Assembly: GCF_036670025.1 (NCBI RefSeq)
Contig: NZ_CP137640.1
Location: 4,746,001-4,810,000, forward strand
Origin: Bacillus_BD oryzisoli
GTDB taxonomy: Bacteria; Bacillota; Bacilli; Bacillales; Cytobacillaceae
DNA length: 64,000 nt
Direction: 5' to 3'
A program made the translations under genes and the position numbers. A model generated the notes under the pieces. It saw only the letters and a program-made list of their open reading frames with translations, was not told the origin of the DNA and searched no databases. Positions 46,369 through 54,732 of the stretch are shown here, piece after piece (positions within the stretch are counted from its first letter, which is position 1; every line of letters starts with the position of its first letter).

Positions 46369-47310
46369 ATGAATAACAGACAATTATTACGAGCTTATTC
46401 AATAAAAGAGGTTTCTCAAATCTTAAATATTCCAACTGGAACCATTAGACAATGGGAAAAAGACTTAAACGGGCTCCTCAAGATTCCACGCACACAGCAG
46501 GGTGCCCGTTATTATACAGAGCATGAAATTAAAATTTTAAATAAAGTAAAAGAAATGCGGGAGCAAAATGTACCAAAAGGAATGATTCGGACATTATTAG
46601 AAAAATATCTAAAGCAAGAATCGGAACCTGCTTCCGATACATTCGAAGTAGCCTTCCAGCCTCAAACAGCACAAGATATCGAACCTGCACCGGAAAATGA
46701 ACTCGAGCCATCGAATCTAGAAGCCTTTCAAAAAGCGATGGAGACCTTCAAACAGGATTTGTTGAACGAAATCAAACATGAGATTAAGTATGAAATGAAA
46801 CGTAACAAAAATGATTTACTCGATGATATGAAAAATGAACTTTCAAATTCCTCCCTCGTGACCGTAAAAGAAATTTCAAAGTCAATCCAAAGATCAAATG
46901 ATAGAAGAAAAGCTGAAGTGGAAGAAATTACAAATGCAATTACGAGAGCTTCAGAAAAGACTTCCGAAACATACGGAACCCTTTCCTATGACATTCTGAA
47001 AGGTTCGGAATCAACTTACGAAAGGATTGCGAAACGCATCAATGCCTCTACAAAAATGGCGGAAAGAGAGAATCAGAAGCTGTTTGAGACAGTGTCAAAG
47101 AAGGTTAATGAAGCGAAAGATGAAATGAGAAATGTATCTCAATTCTTTGATGTCCAGCAGGATTACTTAATCGAGTCAATCAATGAACTTAAGCAATCAC
47201 AGGAGGAAGTCCAAAAAAGAGAAGAAATCTTTCAAGAAATGATATCCACCTATCGAGAAGTTGCGGCTTCCAAGAAACAGCAGAAAAAATGGTGGAAGCC
47301 TTGGTCGTGA
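46369..47310 (+). CDS. MerR-type helix-turn-helix protein with long coiled coil
   Basis: 313 residues from the ATG after GAAAGGAATGG. An N-terminal MerR-like DNA-binding domain (AYSIKEVSQILNIPTGTIRQWEKDL ... GARYYTEHEIKILNKVKEM, residues 8-70) is followed by a Glu/Pro-rich linker and about 190 residues of heptad-like charged coiled coil, ending in basic-aromatic KKQQKKWWKPWS. It lacks an effector domain of classical MerR regulators. The layout recalls RacA, the B. subtilis chromosome-anchoring protein, and DUF3967-type plasmid proteins. The WWKPW end could touch the membrane. Role inferred, not shown. Confidence 0.75.
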   Translation: MNNRQLLRAYSIKEVSQILNIPTGTIRQWEKDLNGLLKIPRTQQGARYYTEHEIKILNKVKEMREQNVPKGMIRTLLEKYLKQESEPASDTFEVAFQPQTAQDIEPAPENELEPSNLEAFQKAMETFKQDLLNEIKHEIKYEMKRNKNDLLDDMKNELSNSSLVTVKEISKSIQRSNDRRKAEVEEITNAITRASEKTSETYGTLSYDILKGSESTYERIAKRINASTKMAERENQKLFETVSKKVNEAKDEMRNVSQFFDVQQDYLIESINELKQSQEEVQKREEIFQEMISTYREVAASKKQQKKWWKPWS

Positions 47311-47329
47311 TTTAATCATCTAAAACGCT

Positions 47330-47370
47330 GGGGCTGTTCCAAATAAATACGATTTCTTTGGAACAGCCCC
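47330..47370. terminator. 14-bp perfect hairpin after the MerR-like gene
   Basis: GGGGCTGTTCCAAA pairs with TTTGGAACAGCCCC across a 13-base loop. An A-run rather than a T-run follows on the plus strand, so terminator activity is likely but not textbook. Confidence 0.6.
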
Positions 47371-47475
47371 GAAAAAAATTTATGTGATGCACTATTTCTA
47401 TCCATTCCTAAGATTTTTGATTTTCCCTATCAAAAGTTGCTACAATATTCGTATCTAAGGTACGAGGTGATGTTC

Positions 47476-48153
47476 ATGTGCGGAAGATTTACTCTATCTG
47501 CCGATTTTTCAGAAATTATTGATCGTTTTGCCATTGAGGCAGCGATTGAAGAGGAGTTATATGATGCAAGCTACAATATAGCCCCCTCTCACTCTGTTCT
47601 ATCTGTAATTAATGATGGCAGCCGCAATCGTTTAGGCCATTTAAAATGGGGGTTAATTCCCTCTTGGGCAAAGGACGAGAAAATCGGCTTTAAGCTTATA
47701 AATGCACGGGCAGAAACGTTAGCTGAAAAACCAAGTTTTCGTGATGCCTATAAAAAAAGACGTTGTTTAGTTATAGCGGATAGTTTCTATGAATGGAAAC
47801 GGCAAGATCAAAAGAACAAAGTACCCATGCGAATTAAGTTGAAATCAGATGAACTTTTTGCGATGGCAGGACTGTGGGAACGCTGGAAATCCCCTGAAGG
47901 AAAGATGATTTATTCCTGCACCGTCATAACGACTACACCAAATGAAATTGTCAAGGATATTCATGACCGAATGCCTGTCATTCTTAAAAGAGAGGATGAA
48001 CAAACATGGTTAGATCCTTCCATTCATGACCTACAGGAATTGAATCGATTGTTAAAACCGCTTCCAGAGGAATTTATCGAAACCTATGAGGTCTCAAACT
48101 TAGTTAACTCCCCCAAGAATAATTCCCCACAATTAATCCAGAAAATTTGTTAA
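47476..48153 (+). CDS. SRAP domain protein (HMCES/YedK family)
   Basis: 225 residues starting MCGRF, where C2 becomes the N-terminal catalytic cysteine after Met removal. The start ATG at 47476 is fixed by this motif and by GAGGTG six bases upstream. Other conserved parts are NIAPSH, KWGLIPSWAKD, the NARAET block, SFYEWKR (catalytic Glu) and DIHDRMPVIL (catalytic His). SRAP proteins crosslink to abasic sites in single-stranded DNA, shielding them during replication. B. subtilis homologues are YoaM/YoqW. Confidence 0.93.
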   Translation: MCGRFTLSADFSEIIDRFAIEAAIEEELYDASYNIAPSHSVLSVINDGSRNRLGHLKWGLIPSWAKDEKIGFKLINARAETLAEKPSFRDAYKKRRCLVIADSFYEWKRQDQKNKVPMRIKLKSDELFAMAGLWERWKSPEGKMIYSCTVITTTPNEIVKDIHDRMPVILKREDEQTWLDPSIHDLQELNRLLKPLPEEFIETYEVSNLVNSPKNNSPQLIQKIC

Positions 48154-48160
48154 CAGCACG

Positions 48161-48196
48161 AAGAGGCGGATTCGTAAAAGAACCGCCTCTTTTTTG
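48161..48196 (+). terminator. Terminator after SRAP gene
   Basis: AAGAGGCGG pairs with CCGCCTCTT and is followed by a T-run. Confidence 0.88.
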
Positions 48197-48331
48197 TTTA
48201 TAAAAATCTAATCGCCTTACGATCAACTATTGGTAATATATTGATTAAATTTCGATTATTTGATATGCTATTCTCAAATAATAAATAAAGAATTCTTACA
48301 AGAAAAAATTATTATAATAGGAGGATTTCAC

Positions 48332-48721
48332 ATGCCATTACTGCGATTTGATGTTATTGAAGGAAGAGATAAGGAAACATTAAGAAAATTATTAGATGTA
48401 ACACATGTGGTAGTTGTAGATGCGTTTCAGGTACCTGTAAGAGACCGCTAACAGATTGTGCATCAGCATCCTGCACATGAATTAATTATTGAGGATACCG
48501 GTTTAGGATTCGAGAGAAGTAATGATCTCGTCATTATCAGCATTACCAGCAAAACAAGAACGGAAGAACAAAAACAATATTTTTATCAGCGTTTGGTTGA
48601 TGAGTTAGAAGCTCAATGCGGGATAAAGCCGACGGATGTCATGATTTCGATTACTGAAAACGGAAATGCGGATTGGAGCTTTGGTCTTGGTGAAGCACAA
48701 TTTCTAACCGGCAAATTATAA
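48332..48721 (+). pseudogene. Tautomerase-family gene broken by an in-frame stop
   Basis: The ATG has AGGAGG upstream and gives MPLLRFDVIEGRDKETLRKL with the catalytic Pro as second residue. After codon 39 (PVRDR) there is TAA at 48449-48451; the same frame then continues without shift as QIVHQHPAHELIIEDTGLGFERSND and on to FLTGKL, a full tautomerase of about 128 residues. Homologues as I recall have Tyr at this point, so a single TAT/TAC to TAA change explains it. A restart at GTG 48458 has no ribosome site. It could also be a sequencing error. Confidence 0.82.
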
Positions 48722-48811
48722 TTTTTTTCAAAATAATTTTTGATTTTTGATTTTTTTCATTGATCATACTTTCTATCTTCCCACAAAGATTATGTTCCCC
48801 AATTAATTTTT

Positions 48812-48849
48812 AAAAAAAGCCAAGAGAACCTTCTTCTCTTGGCTTTTTT
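48812..48849. terminator. Terminator after tautomerase pseudogene
   Basis: AAAAAAGCCAAGAGAA pairs with TTCTCTTGGCTTTTTT; works in both directions. Confidence 0.9.
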
Positions 48850-49082
48850 GCTCAACATAAAGTCTTCATCAGCTTTATTTAATTTACATAAGCTTTACAA
48901 AAACTTAGCAGAAGAAATGGACTTTTAGCTCTATAATTAAAATTAGATTTCGACATAATCCAACACAGGTGATATGTAATGCAAAATAAAATGCTTAATC
49001 TTATTCACTTTTTTCATTTTTTACACTCAAGATGGAATAACTTTATGAAGAATTTAATAGGCAAAAAGAACTTGAAGTACTC

Positions 49083-49844
49083 ATGGAGAAAGAAAGAATT
49101 TACACTTTTTTTCAACCGATCGTATCACTTGAAACAGGTTCCACCATTGGTTTTGAAGTCCTTAACCGACCTGAAACATCATCATCTTTCCCTAATACTG
49201 AGCAATTTTATGATTATGTTAGCAGCAGCAGTGAGGTTTTTATGGTTGAACGATTTTTAAGAAACCTTTCATTTGAAAGATTTGCGGAACAAATAAAGAC
49301 CTCACAAGGGCACAAAGATCATTTGGTCTTCATTAATATACAGTCTCAGGTCTTGGCCGACCCCTCCTATCAAAGCGGTATAACGCTCGAATTATTGGCA
49401 AAACATAAGCTCTCCCCTTATCAAATTGTTTTAGAGCTTACTGAGAAGGAGGCAGTTTTAAATAGAGTCCAATTTGAGAAAATGATTGAACACTATCGAA
49501 ATCAAGGCTTCAGAATTGCTGTTGATGATGCAGGTACTGGCTACAATAGCTTACAAACCCTTGTAAGTGTTAAACCAGAATTTATTAAGTTAGATAAATC
49601 GCTTATACGAGATATTGATAAACATTCTGAAAAACAACATATAGTAGAACTTCTTTTGAAATTCGCCCTAAAATCAGATACCACGATTATTGCGGAAGGC
49701 ATTGAGACCCTTTCAGAGCTTAGATTCTTAAAATGCCTGGGCATTCATTTGGGCCAGGGATATGCACTTGGAAAACCTATGGAACATCTAAAAGATGGAT
49801 GTATTCCAACAGTAAATCCAGCTTTTCAAAGAAGAATAGTATAA
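49083..49844 (+). CDS. EAL-domain cyclic-di-GMP phosphodiesterase
   Basis: 253 residues, essentially a single EAL domain that hydrolyses c-di-GMP. Catalytic positions appear intact: E in FEVLNR, N in FINIQSQ, E in LELTEKEA, DD in AVDDAGTGYNSL, K in FIKLDKSL, E in IAEGIET and Q in LGQGYALGKP. The start is uncertain: in-frame codons before ATG 49083 read LYEEFNRQKELEVL and look coding, but a TAA at 49038-49040 interrupts them just after an ATG. The only good ribosome site (AGGTG) serves ATG 48979 in another frame. The gene may be N-terminally damaged or frameshifted. It faces a convergent CBS-GGDEF gene. Confidence 0.85.
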   Translation: MEKERIYTFFQPIVSLETGSTIGFEVLNRPETSSSFPNTEQFYDYVSSSSEVFMVERFLRNLSFERFAEQIKTSQGHKDHLVFINIQSQVLADPSYQSGITLELLAKHKLSPYQIVLELTEKEAVLNRVQFEKMIEHYRNQGFRIAVDDAGTGYNSLQTLVSVKPEFIKLDKSLIRDIDKHSEKQHIVELLLKFALKSDTTIIAEGIETLSELRFLKCLGIHLGQGYALGKPMEHLKDGCIPTVNPAFQRRIV

Positions 49845-49872
49845 AAACTTTGTCATACCACAAGGTTTTTAT
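49843..49872. terminator. Bidirectional terminator between EAL and GGDEF genes
   Basis: AAAAACTTTGT pairs with ACAAGGTTTTT (one G-T pair); A- and T-runs flank it on both strands. Confidence 0.75.
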
Positions 49873-49911
49873 ACTATCCATTATTTATCCTATTCTTAAT
49901 AGGCAATATCG

Positions 49912-50865
49912 CTATTCAGTTAAGGCAAGAAACGTACTTTTCGTTATGTTTTTACATCTTTTTTTTATTTTTGCCGCTTCCCGGCTAAGTTGCTCAATTG
50001 ATGTAATTGGATATTGTTTATTATGAACGACTGCAATCGAAATGCTTACAAGCGGAACATTATCAAGAATTCCCTGCCTATTAATCCCTTGGACATAACC
50101 TCTTTCAATTTCTTCCTCTGTATAAAACCGCATTATGTATCGATCAAAACGAAAGATGATTTCCTTACATAATTCTTCATAATGATAATGGGGAATAACA
50201 GCAATAAAATCGTCGCCGCCTATGTGTCCAATAAAAGATGGCTCATTATCCGTAGTTTGAATCGTATCTGAAATAATGACTGCTGTCTCTTTTATAATTT
50301 CATCGCCTTCTCTAAATCCGAAAGTATCATTAAAAAATTTAAACGAATCAATATCAATATAGAAAACGCTAAACCTTTTGTAAGTTATAACCTCTTGTAA
50401 TGTTTCTGCAATTACATTATTGCCTGGTAAACCGCTTAATGGATTGGAGTAGCGGGCAATTCTTATTTGCAGTTCGGATAATTTCATGATTAATTCCCGA
50501 ATACTAACGGCTCCATACATATGATTCTGCTTTGTGACAATAACAAGGTCATAAAGGTTTTCTTGTTTTCGATTCATTGCCAGCGAACTGACTTCAGTGA
50601 TTGGAATAGAATAGTCAACAATTAATAATTCATCTCCCATAACAAGGTCAATATGGCGATTCATAAAAAGATCAAATCCGTATTTTGTAGACAACTTTTG
50701 AAAAAAGTGTGTTTTCATAACTAATCCAATCGGTTTTTCCTCCGAAACAACAACAATGCCTTCTAAAGCTGTTTTTTCTTCAAACATGGAATATACGTTC
50801 TGACATTTAGTTGAAGGATCCACGGTGATACATTCCTTAGCAATATCTCCAATGACTATAGACAT
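49912..50865 (-). CDS. CBS-pair plus GGDEF-domain protein
   Basis: 317 residues. The N-terminal half (about 1-140) has two CBS-like motifs (DIAKECITVDPSTKCQNVYSMF and the LVIVTKQNHMYGAVSIRELI strand-helix), sensors of adenine nucleotides in other proteins. The C-terminal half is a GGDEF domain whose signature reads GGDDF within IGHIGGDDFIAVIP. The substrate and metal region FYIDIDSFKFFND is intact. The E-to-D change in the signature may or may not preserve diguanylate cyclase activity. I recall longer proteins ordered EAL-CBS-GGDEF; here these modules are split between two convergent genes. Confidence 0.88.
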   Translation of the reverse strand: MSIVIGDIAKECITVDPSTKCQNVYSMFEEKTALEGIVVVSEEKPIGLVMKTHFFQKLSTKYGFDLFMNRHIDLVMGDELLIVDYSIPITEVSSLAMNRKQENLYDLVIVTKQNHMYGAVSIRELIMKLSELQIRIARYSNPLSGLPGNNVIAETLQEVITYKRFSVFYIDIDSFKFFNDTFGFREGDEIIKETAVIISDTIQTTDNEPSFIGHIGGDDFIAVIPHYHYEELCKEIIFRFDRYIMRFYTEEEIERGYVQGINRQGILDNVPLVSISIAVVHNKQYPITSIEQLSREAAKIKKRCKNITKSTFLALTE

Positions 50866-51184
50866 TTTGACACCTTCATTTTCATTATTGTTTTAATTCT
50901 ATTCATTTTCACCTTTTAAACTTATTAAACTACGAATCATAATTAATAAATACATTTCCCGAGGTTCTCTTCAAATAACGATCAACTCTTACTTCTAATT
51001 TACTTCAATTATATTAATTAGTTGTAAATATAAGGTAAAATATTAATGGATATTATGATTTTATACCTATTTCTTAAGAACTAAACGAATGCTATTATCT
51101 TGACTGCATTTTTTAGTTTAGATAGTCCACTTTCATCACATAAAAAAATTCACCTTCCCAAATACTATATATGAGGTGAATAGA
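50866..51184. other. Divergent intergenic region GGDEF / VanW genes
   Basis: About 320 AT-rich bases that must carry both promoters. I see no gene, no strong hairpin and no clear operator. Confidence 0.4.
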
Positions 51185-52093
51185 TTGAATTTCGCATGGA
51201 TATTAGGACTTTTACTTGTTTTTCAACAGCAAACACCAGATGAATTGACTATTACTCATGAAAACGTACCTATTATGACGGTCAGCCGTTCTGATTTATC
51301 TTCACCTACCCCCGGTATTACTCTTGCGGATATGCAAAAGCTTACTCAGCTTTCAGACCAGCTTGACAGGAATATCCGAAAAGAAGCCGTCGATGCAGTG
51401 ATTGATGATTCGGGACGTATCGTCCCTGAGCAGGCAGGCATTGAATTGAACAAAAACGCTTTTATGGAGCAGCTTTTATCTTATTTTTATCAACATGGCC
51501 CTTCAACAATTGCTGCTCCTACCAGGAGAATTTACCCTCGTGTGGACAGCGAGATTCTTGCCGCAATTAACGACAAAAGAATCGGCCATTATGTCACTTA
51601 TTTTAACAGTGGAAATAAAGAAAGATCTCATAATATTTATCTTGCTGCAGAAGCGATTGATAATTCCGTCGTGTTTCCTGGTGAAACTTTTTCCTTTAAT
51701 AAAACTGTCGGCAAGCGGACAAAAGAAAAAGGATATTTATCAGCTCCGATCATTGTGAAAGGCGAGATGGCGGAAGGAATTGGCGGAGGTATTTGTCAGG
51801 TTTCCTCTACTCTCTATAATGCCGTTGACCGCTCGGGCATGAAAATATTGGAACGCTATTCGCACAGCAAACGAGTCCGATATGTTCCAGCGGGGCGTGA
51901 TGCAACAGTCAGCTGGTATGGTCCTGACTTTACGTTTAAAAATGAATATAATGAGCCGATTTTAATTAAAGCAAAGGCCATTCATGGAATGATGGTTGTT
52001 CTTGTGTTTTCTTCAGATGAAATCGAGGCAAAACCAAATAGAATTCCTAGTACAGAACATAAGCTTCCTCCTGAAACAAAAATAGCAGATTAG
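51185..52093 (+). CDS. VanW-family secreted protein (YoaR-like)
   Basis: 302 residues from TTG 51185, six bases after GAGGTG; a GTG at 51176 overlaps that site. An N-terminal hydrophobic stretch (FAWILGLLLVF) suggests a signal peptide. A peptidoglycan-binding-like segment (VDAVIDDSGRIVPEQAGIELN) precedes the VanW domain: IGHYVTYFNSGNKERSHNI, FPGETFSFN, GIGGGICQVSSTLYNA and YGPDFTFKNEYNEPILIKA. VanW-type proteins are widespread in spore formers and likely act at the cell wall; their biochemistry is not settled. Confidence 0.87.
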   Translation: MNFAWILGLLLVFQQQTPDELTITHENVPIMTVSRSDLSSPTPGITLADMQKLTQLSDQLDRNIRKEAVDAVIDDSGRIVPEQAGIELNKNAFMEQLLSYFYQHGPSTIAAPTRRIYPRVDSEILAAINDKRIGHYVTYFNSGNKERSHNIYLAAEAIDNSVVFPGETFSFNKTVGKRTKEKGYLSAPIIVKGEMAEGIGGGICQVSSTLYNAVDRSGMKILERYSHSKRVRYVPAGRDATVSWYGPDFTFKNEYNEPILIKAKAIHGMMVVLVFSSDEIEAKPNRIPSTEHKLPPETKIAD

Positions 52094-52122
52094 TTTGTTT
52101 ATCCAATTTTTCACACAGCCCA

Positions 52123-52165
52123 AACCCCGACAAATTTGAAAACGAATGGTCGGGGTGTTTTTTTG
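52123..52165 (+). terminator. Terminator after VanW gene
   Basis: ACCCCGAC pairs with GTCGGGGT across about 17 bases, followed by GTTTTTTT. Confidence 0.85.
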
Positions 52166-52175
52166 TTCATAATTT

Positions 52176-52218
52176 TGTGATAACAATCACCGCTAATGAA
52201 ATATAATTTATGTATAAT
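52176..52218 (+). promoter_or_regulatory. FNR-type site and -10 box upstream of formate dehydrogenase
   Basis: TGTGA-TAACAA-TCACC (52176-52191) matches the Fnr/Crp consensus TGTGA-N6-TCACA in nine of ten positions. A perfect TATAAT lies at 52213-52218. With a start point about seven bases after the -10 box, the site centre falls near -41.5, the standard position for activation by FNR. No good -35 box is present, which fits an activator-dependent promoter. Confidence 0.7.
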
Positions 52219-52260
52219 AAATAAAATAAGTAATACTAGGATCCTAAATGGGGGGTACTT

Positions 52261-54327
52261 ATGGGAGAGACTACAAAGTTTAAAACGGTTTGCGGCTATT
52301 GTGGAACAGGCTGCGGATTAATTGTCGAAGTAGAAGATAACCGGATTGTTAAAATCCGCGGAGACAAAGAAGCTCCTGTCAATAAAGGACAGACATGTGT
52401 AAAGGGCTCATTCGCTTACGAATATGTTCATGCCAAAAGCCGACTTACGTCACCACTCATCCGTAAAGCCGGCAAACTGGTTGAAACAACCTGGGAAGAA
52501 GCCTATAACTTCATTGTTGACAAATTAAAAGCCATTAAGCTTGAATTTGGTCCAGATGCGATTACAGCATTTGCGACAGCAAGAAGCACGAATGAAGTCA
52601 ACTATGTAACGCAAAAATTCATGAGAGCTGCCATCGGAAGTAATAATATTGACGGCTGCAACCGAACCTGACATGCTCCAAGCGTTGCCGGTCTGGCAAC
52701 TATATTTGGCAGCGGTTTTCCAACAAACACGCTGGAAGACTTTGACCGTACGGAAGTCCTTTTATTAATGGGCTCAAATACATCAGAAGCCCATCCGATT
52801 ATTGCCAATCGAATGAAAAAGGCAGTTAAATCAGGTATGAAAATGATTGTGATTGACCCGCGGAAAATTGATATGGTTAAAAGTGCTCACCGTCATTTAC
52901 CGCTTCATGTCGGCACAGATATTGCACTAATGAACGCAATGATTCATGTTATCATCAAAGAGCAGTTATATGACCCTGCATTTATTGAAAAATATACAAA
53001 TGATTTTACTAGATTAAAAGAAATGACAGAAATCTATACGCCGGAATATGCAGCTTCCATTACCGGCTTATCACCACAGGATATTATTGACACAGCACGA
53101 GAATATGCAACAGCTGATAAAGCCATGATCGCCTATACACTTGGTATTACAGAGCATCATTGCGGTGTAAACAACGTGTTTGATGTTGCCAATCTTGCCT
53201 TGCTAACAGGACATATTGGAAAAGAAGGCTGCGGGATCATGCCGCTGCGCGGACAAAACAACGTACAAGGTGCCGGTGATATGGGCTGTCTTCCAAACCA
53301 GCTGCCCGGTGCTGTTAGTTTAACCAATGATGACTACCGCGCCCGCTTTGAGAAAGCATGGAATGTAAAAATCAATCCAATCGCAGGTGATACGCAGACA
53401 AGAACCTTTGAAAGAATGGAACTCGGGGAAGTAAAAGCCCTATATGTCATCGGTGAAAATCCTCTTATGGCAGACGTTCATATGAATCATACAAAGAAAA
53501 TTTTAGAAAAACTTGATCTGTTGATTGTTCAAGATATTTTCTTAACAGAAACAGCTCTCTTGGCTGATGTGGTCCTTCCTGCCAGATCATGGGGTGAGGT
53601 TGAAGGCACTTATACAAATACAGACCGCCGTATTCAGCGTGTTCGTCAAGCCGTCAAGCCGCATCCAAATACGAAGGATGATTGGGAAATACTCTGTGAC
53701 CTTTCCACAAAACTCGATTACCCAATGAGCTATCAAAGCAGTGAAGAAATTTGGGATGAGCTGCGTACACTTGCGTGGGAAATGTATGGCGGAATGCCTT
53801 ATTCCCGGCTTGATCAGGAATATAGCCTTCATTATCCTTGTCCAGATGAGTCACATCCAGGCACATTCATACTTCACACCCGATTCCATGAAGAGAATGA
53901 AACAAATGAGGCACCTGCGCTATTCGTACCGGTAACCTATACAGAGCCGCTTGAGCTCCCTGATGAAGAATATCCATTAACACTGACAACCGGGCGCAGA
54001 TATGAATCCTATAATACACACTCGCAAACCCGTTACTATGCAAGCGGTGTGAAAATTAAGCAAACAGAAGAAAGCCTTGATATTCATCCGGATGATGCCG
54101 TAAAGCTTGGCATTGAAACTGGCGATATGGTTAAGGTTTCATCAAGGAGAGGATCGCTCCATGTGAAAGCGAAAGTTACCGACCAAGTGGTTCCAGGCCT
54201 CGTATTTATGAGCTTCCATTTTAGTGATGTACCAACAAATGTTTTAACATTGAATGAATACGATCCTATTTCCGGAACTGCTGAATTTAAAGCATGTGCA
54301 GTAAATGTTAAACCGTTACGTTCTTAA
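52261..54327 (+). CDS. fdhF: Formate dehydrogenase alpha subunit, selenocysteine-containing
   Basis: 688-residue molybdopterin oxidoreductase if TGA at 52669-52671 is read as selenocysteine (codon 137). The N-terminal [4Fe-4S] site is C11, C14, C18, C46. The context GCNRT-U-HAPSVAGL equals the Sec-His active site of E. coli FdhF (U140-H141). The frame continues with MGSNTSEAHPI, LRGQNNVQGAGDMG, the GEVEGTYTNTDRRIQRV arginine block and the dinucleotide-binding C-terminal domain (TTGRRYESYNTHSQTRYY). It lacks the N-terminal ferredoxin domains of the ~980-residue YjgC/YrhE types, so it resembles FdhF. GGGGGG precedes the ATG. Confidence 0.92.
52669..52709 (+). promoter_or_regulatory. Bacterial SECIS element in the fdhF mRNA
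   Basis: Twelve bases after the TGA, GTTGCC-GGTCT-GGCAAC (52684-52700) forms a perfect six-pair stem whose apical loop GGUCU equals that of E. coli fdhF SECIS, the SelB-contacting loop. CCAA (52678-52681) and TTGG (52706-52709) can extend the base of the stem. Confidence 0.88.
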
Positions 54328-54352
54328 GTTTCACTTTTTAAATACGATTCAT

Positions 54353-54377
54353 ACTTCCGCACAGCGGGAGTTTTTTA
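54353..54377 (+). terminator. Terminator after formate dehydrogenase gene
   Basis: ACTTCCGC pairs with GCGGGAGT (one G-T pair) across ACA, followed by TTTTT. Confidence 0.8.
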
Positions 54378-54467
54378 TTTGCATGAACCTAAGAGAAAAA
54401 CTCATAATTTGTCGTAATTTATTGATTGCTATTTATAATTTCTGTATAATCACTCTGATTGGCTTTT

Positions 54468-54714
54468 AACTTCATTCAGCAGAAGTCCTCTGCTTAAATA
54501 AGCGGGGGATGAATGCAAAAAGCTTTCTGCTTCAACAGGGATTCAAACCCCGGCTGAATGAAGTTAAGCCTCCGGCGAGTCTTGCGATTTTTCAATGGTA
54601 ATTTATCGAGCGAGTCCGATGACGGACAGGACGTCCTAGTCAGGCGAAAGCCACAGGATGTGGCGATTTGAAGCCGTGATAAAAATCCGGACGCAAATTC
54701 GGCGGGCGAATTTG
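54468..54714. ncRNA. Multi-hairpin structured RNA region before the carboxynorspermidine operon
   Basis: Five co-linear stems: an outer 13-bp perfect repeat (54468-54480 with 54553-54565) enclosing GCAGA-AGTCC-TCTGC (54479-54493); GGAC-AGGAC-GTCC (54624-54636); GCCAC-AGGAT-GTGGC (54650-54664); and CAAATTCG-GCGGG-CGAATTTG (54694-54714). On the plus strand two stems present ACAGGAYGU, like CsrA sites. On the minus strand the same loops read GUCCU and AUCCU, the RUCCU loops I recall for the Bacillaceae-1 RNA motif. The last stem ends four bases before the AAGGGGG ribosome site. The strand is undecided. Confidence 0.6.
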
Positions 54715-54732
54715 ATTAAGGGGGTATTAAGA

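Noticed and set aside
48979..49260. Separate 93-residue gene starting at 48979
   Set aside because: Despite a good ribosome site, its sequence is low-complexity and most of it overlaps the EAL gene in another frame; it more likely reflects a damaged EAL 5' end.
52669..52671. TGA as a nonsense mutation splitting formate dehydrogenase into two genes
   Set aside because: It lies exactly at the known Sec position, followed by His and by a hairpin with the GGUCU loop; both sides are fully conserved.
54658..54732. Upstream ATG as start of carboxynorspermidine synthase
   Set aside because: It has no ribosome site and would code through the stable hairpins; TTG 54733 has AAGGGGG at proper spacing and starts the Rossmann fold.
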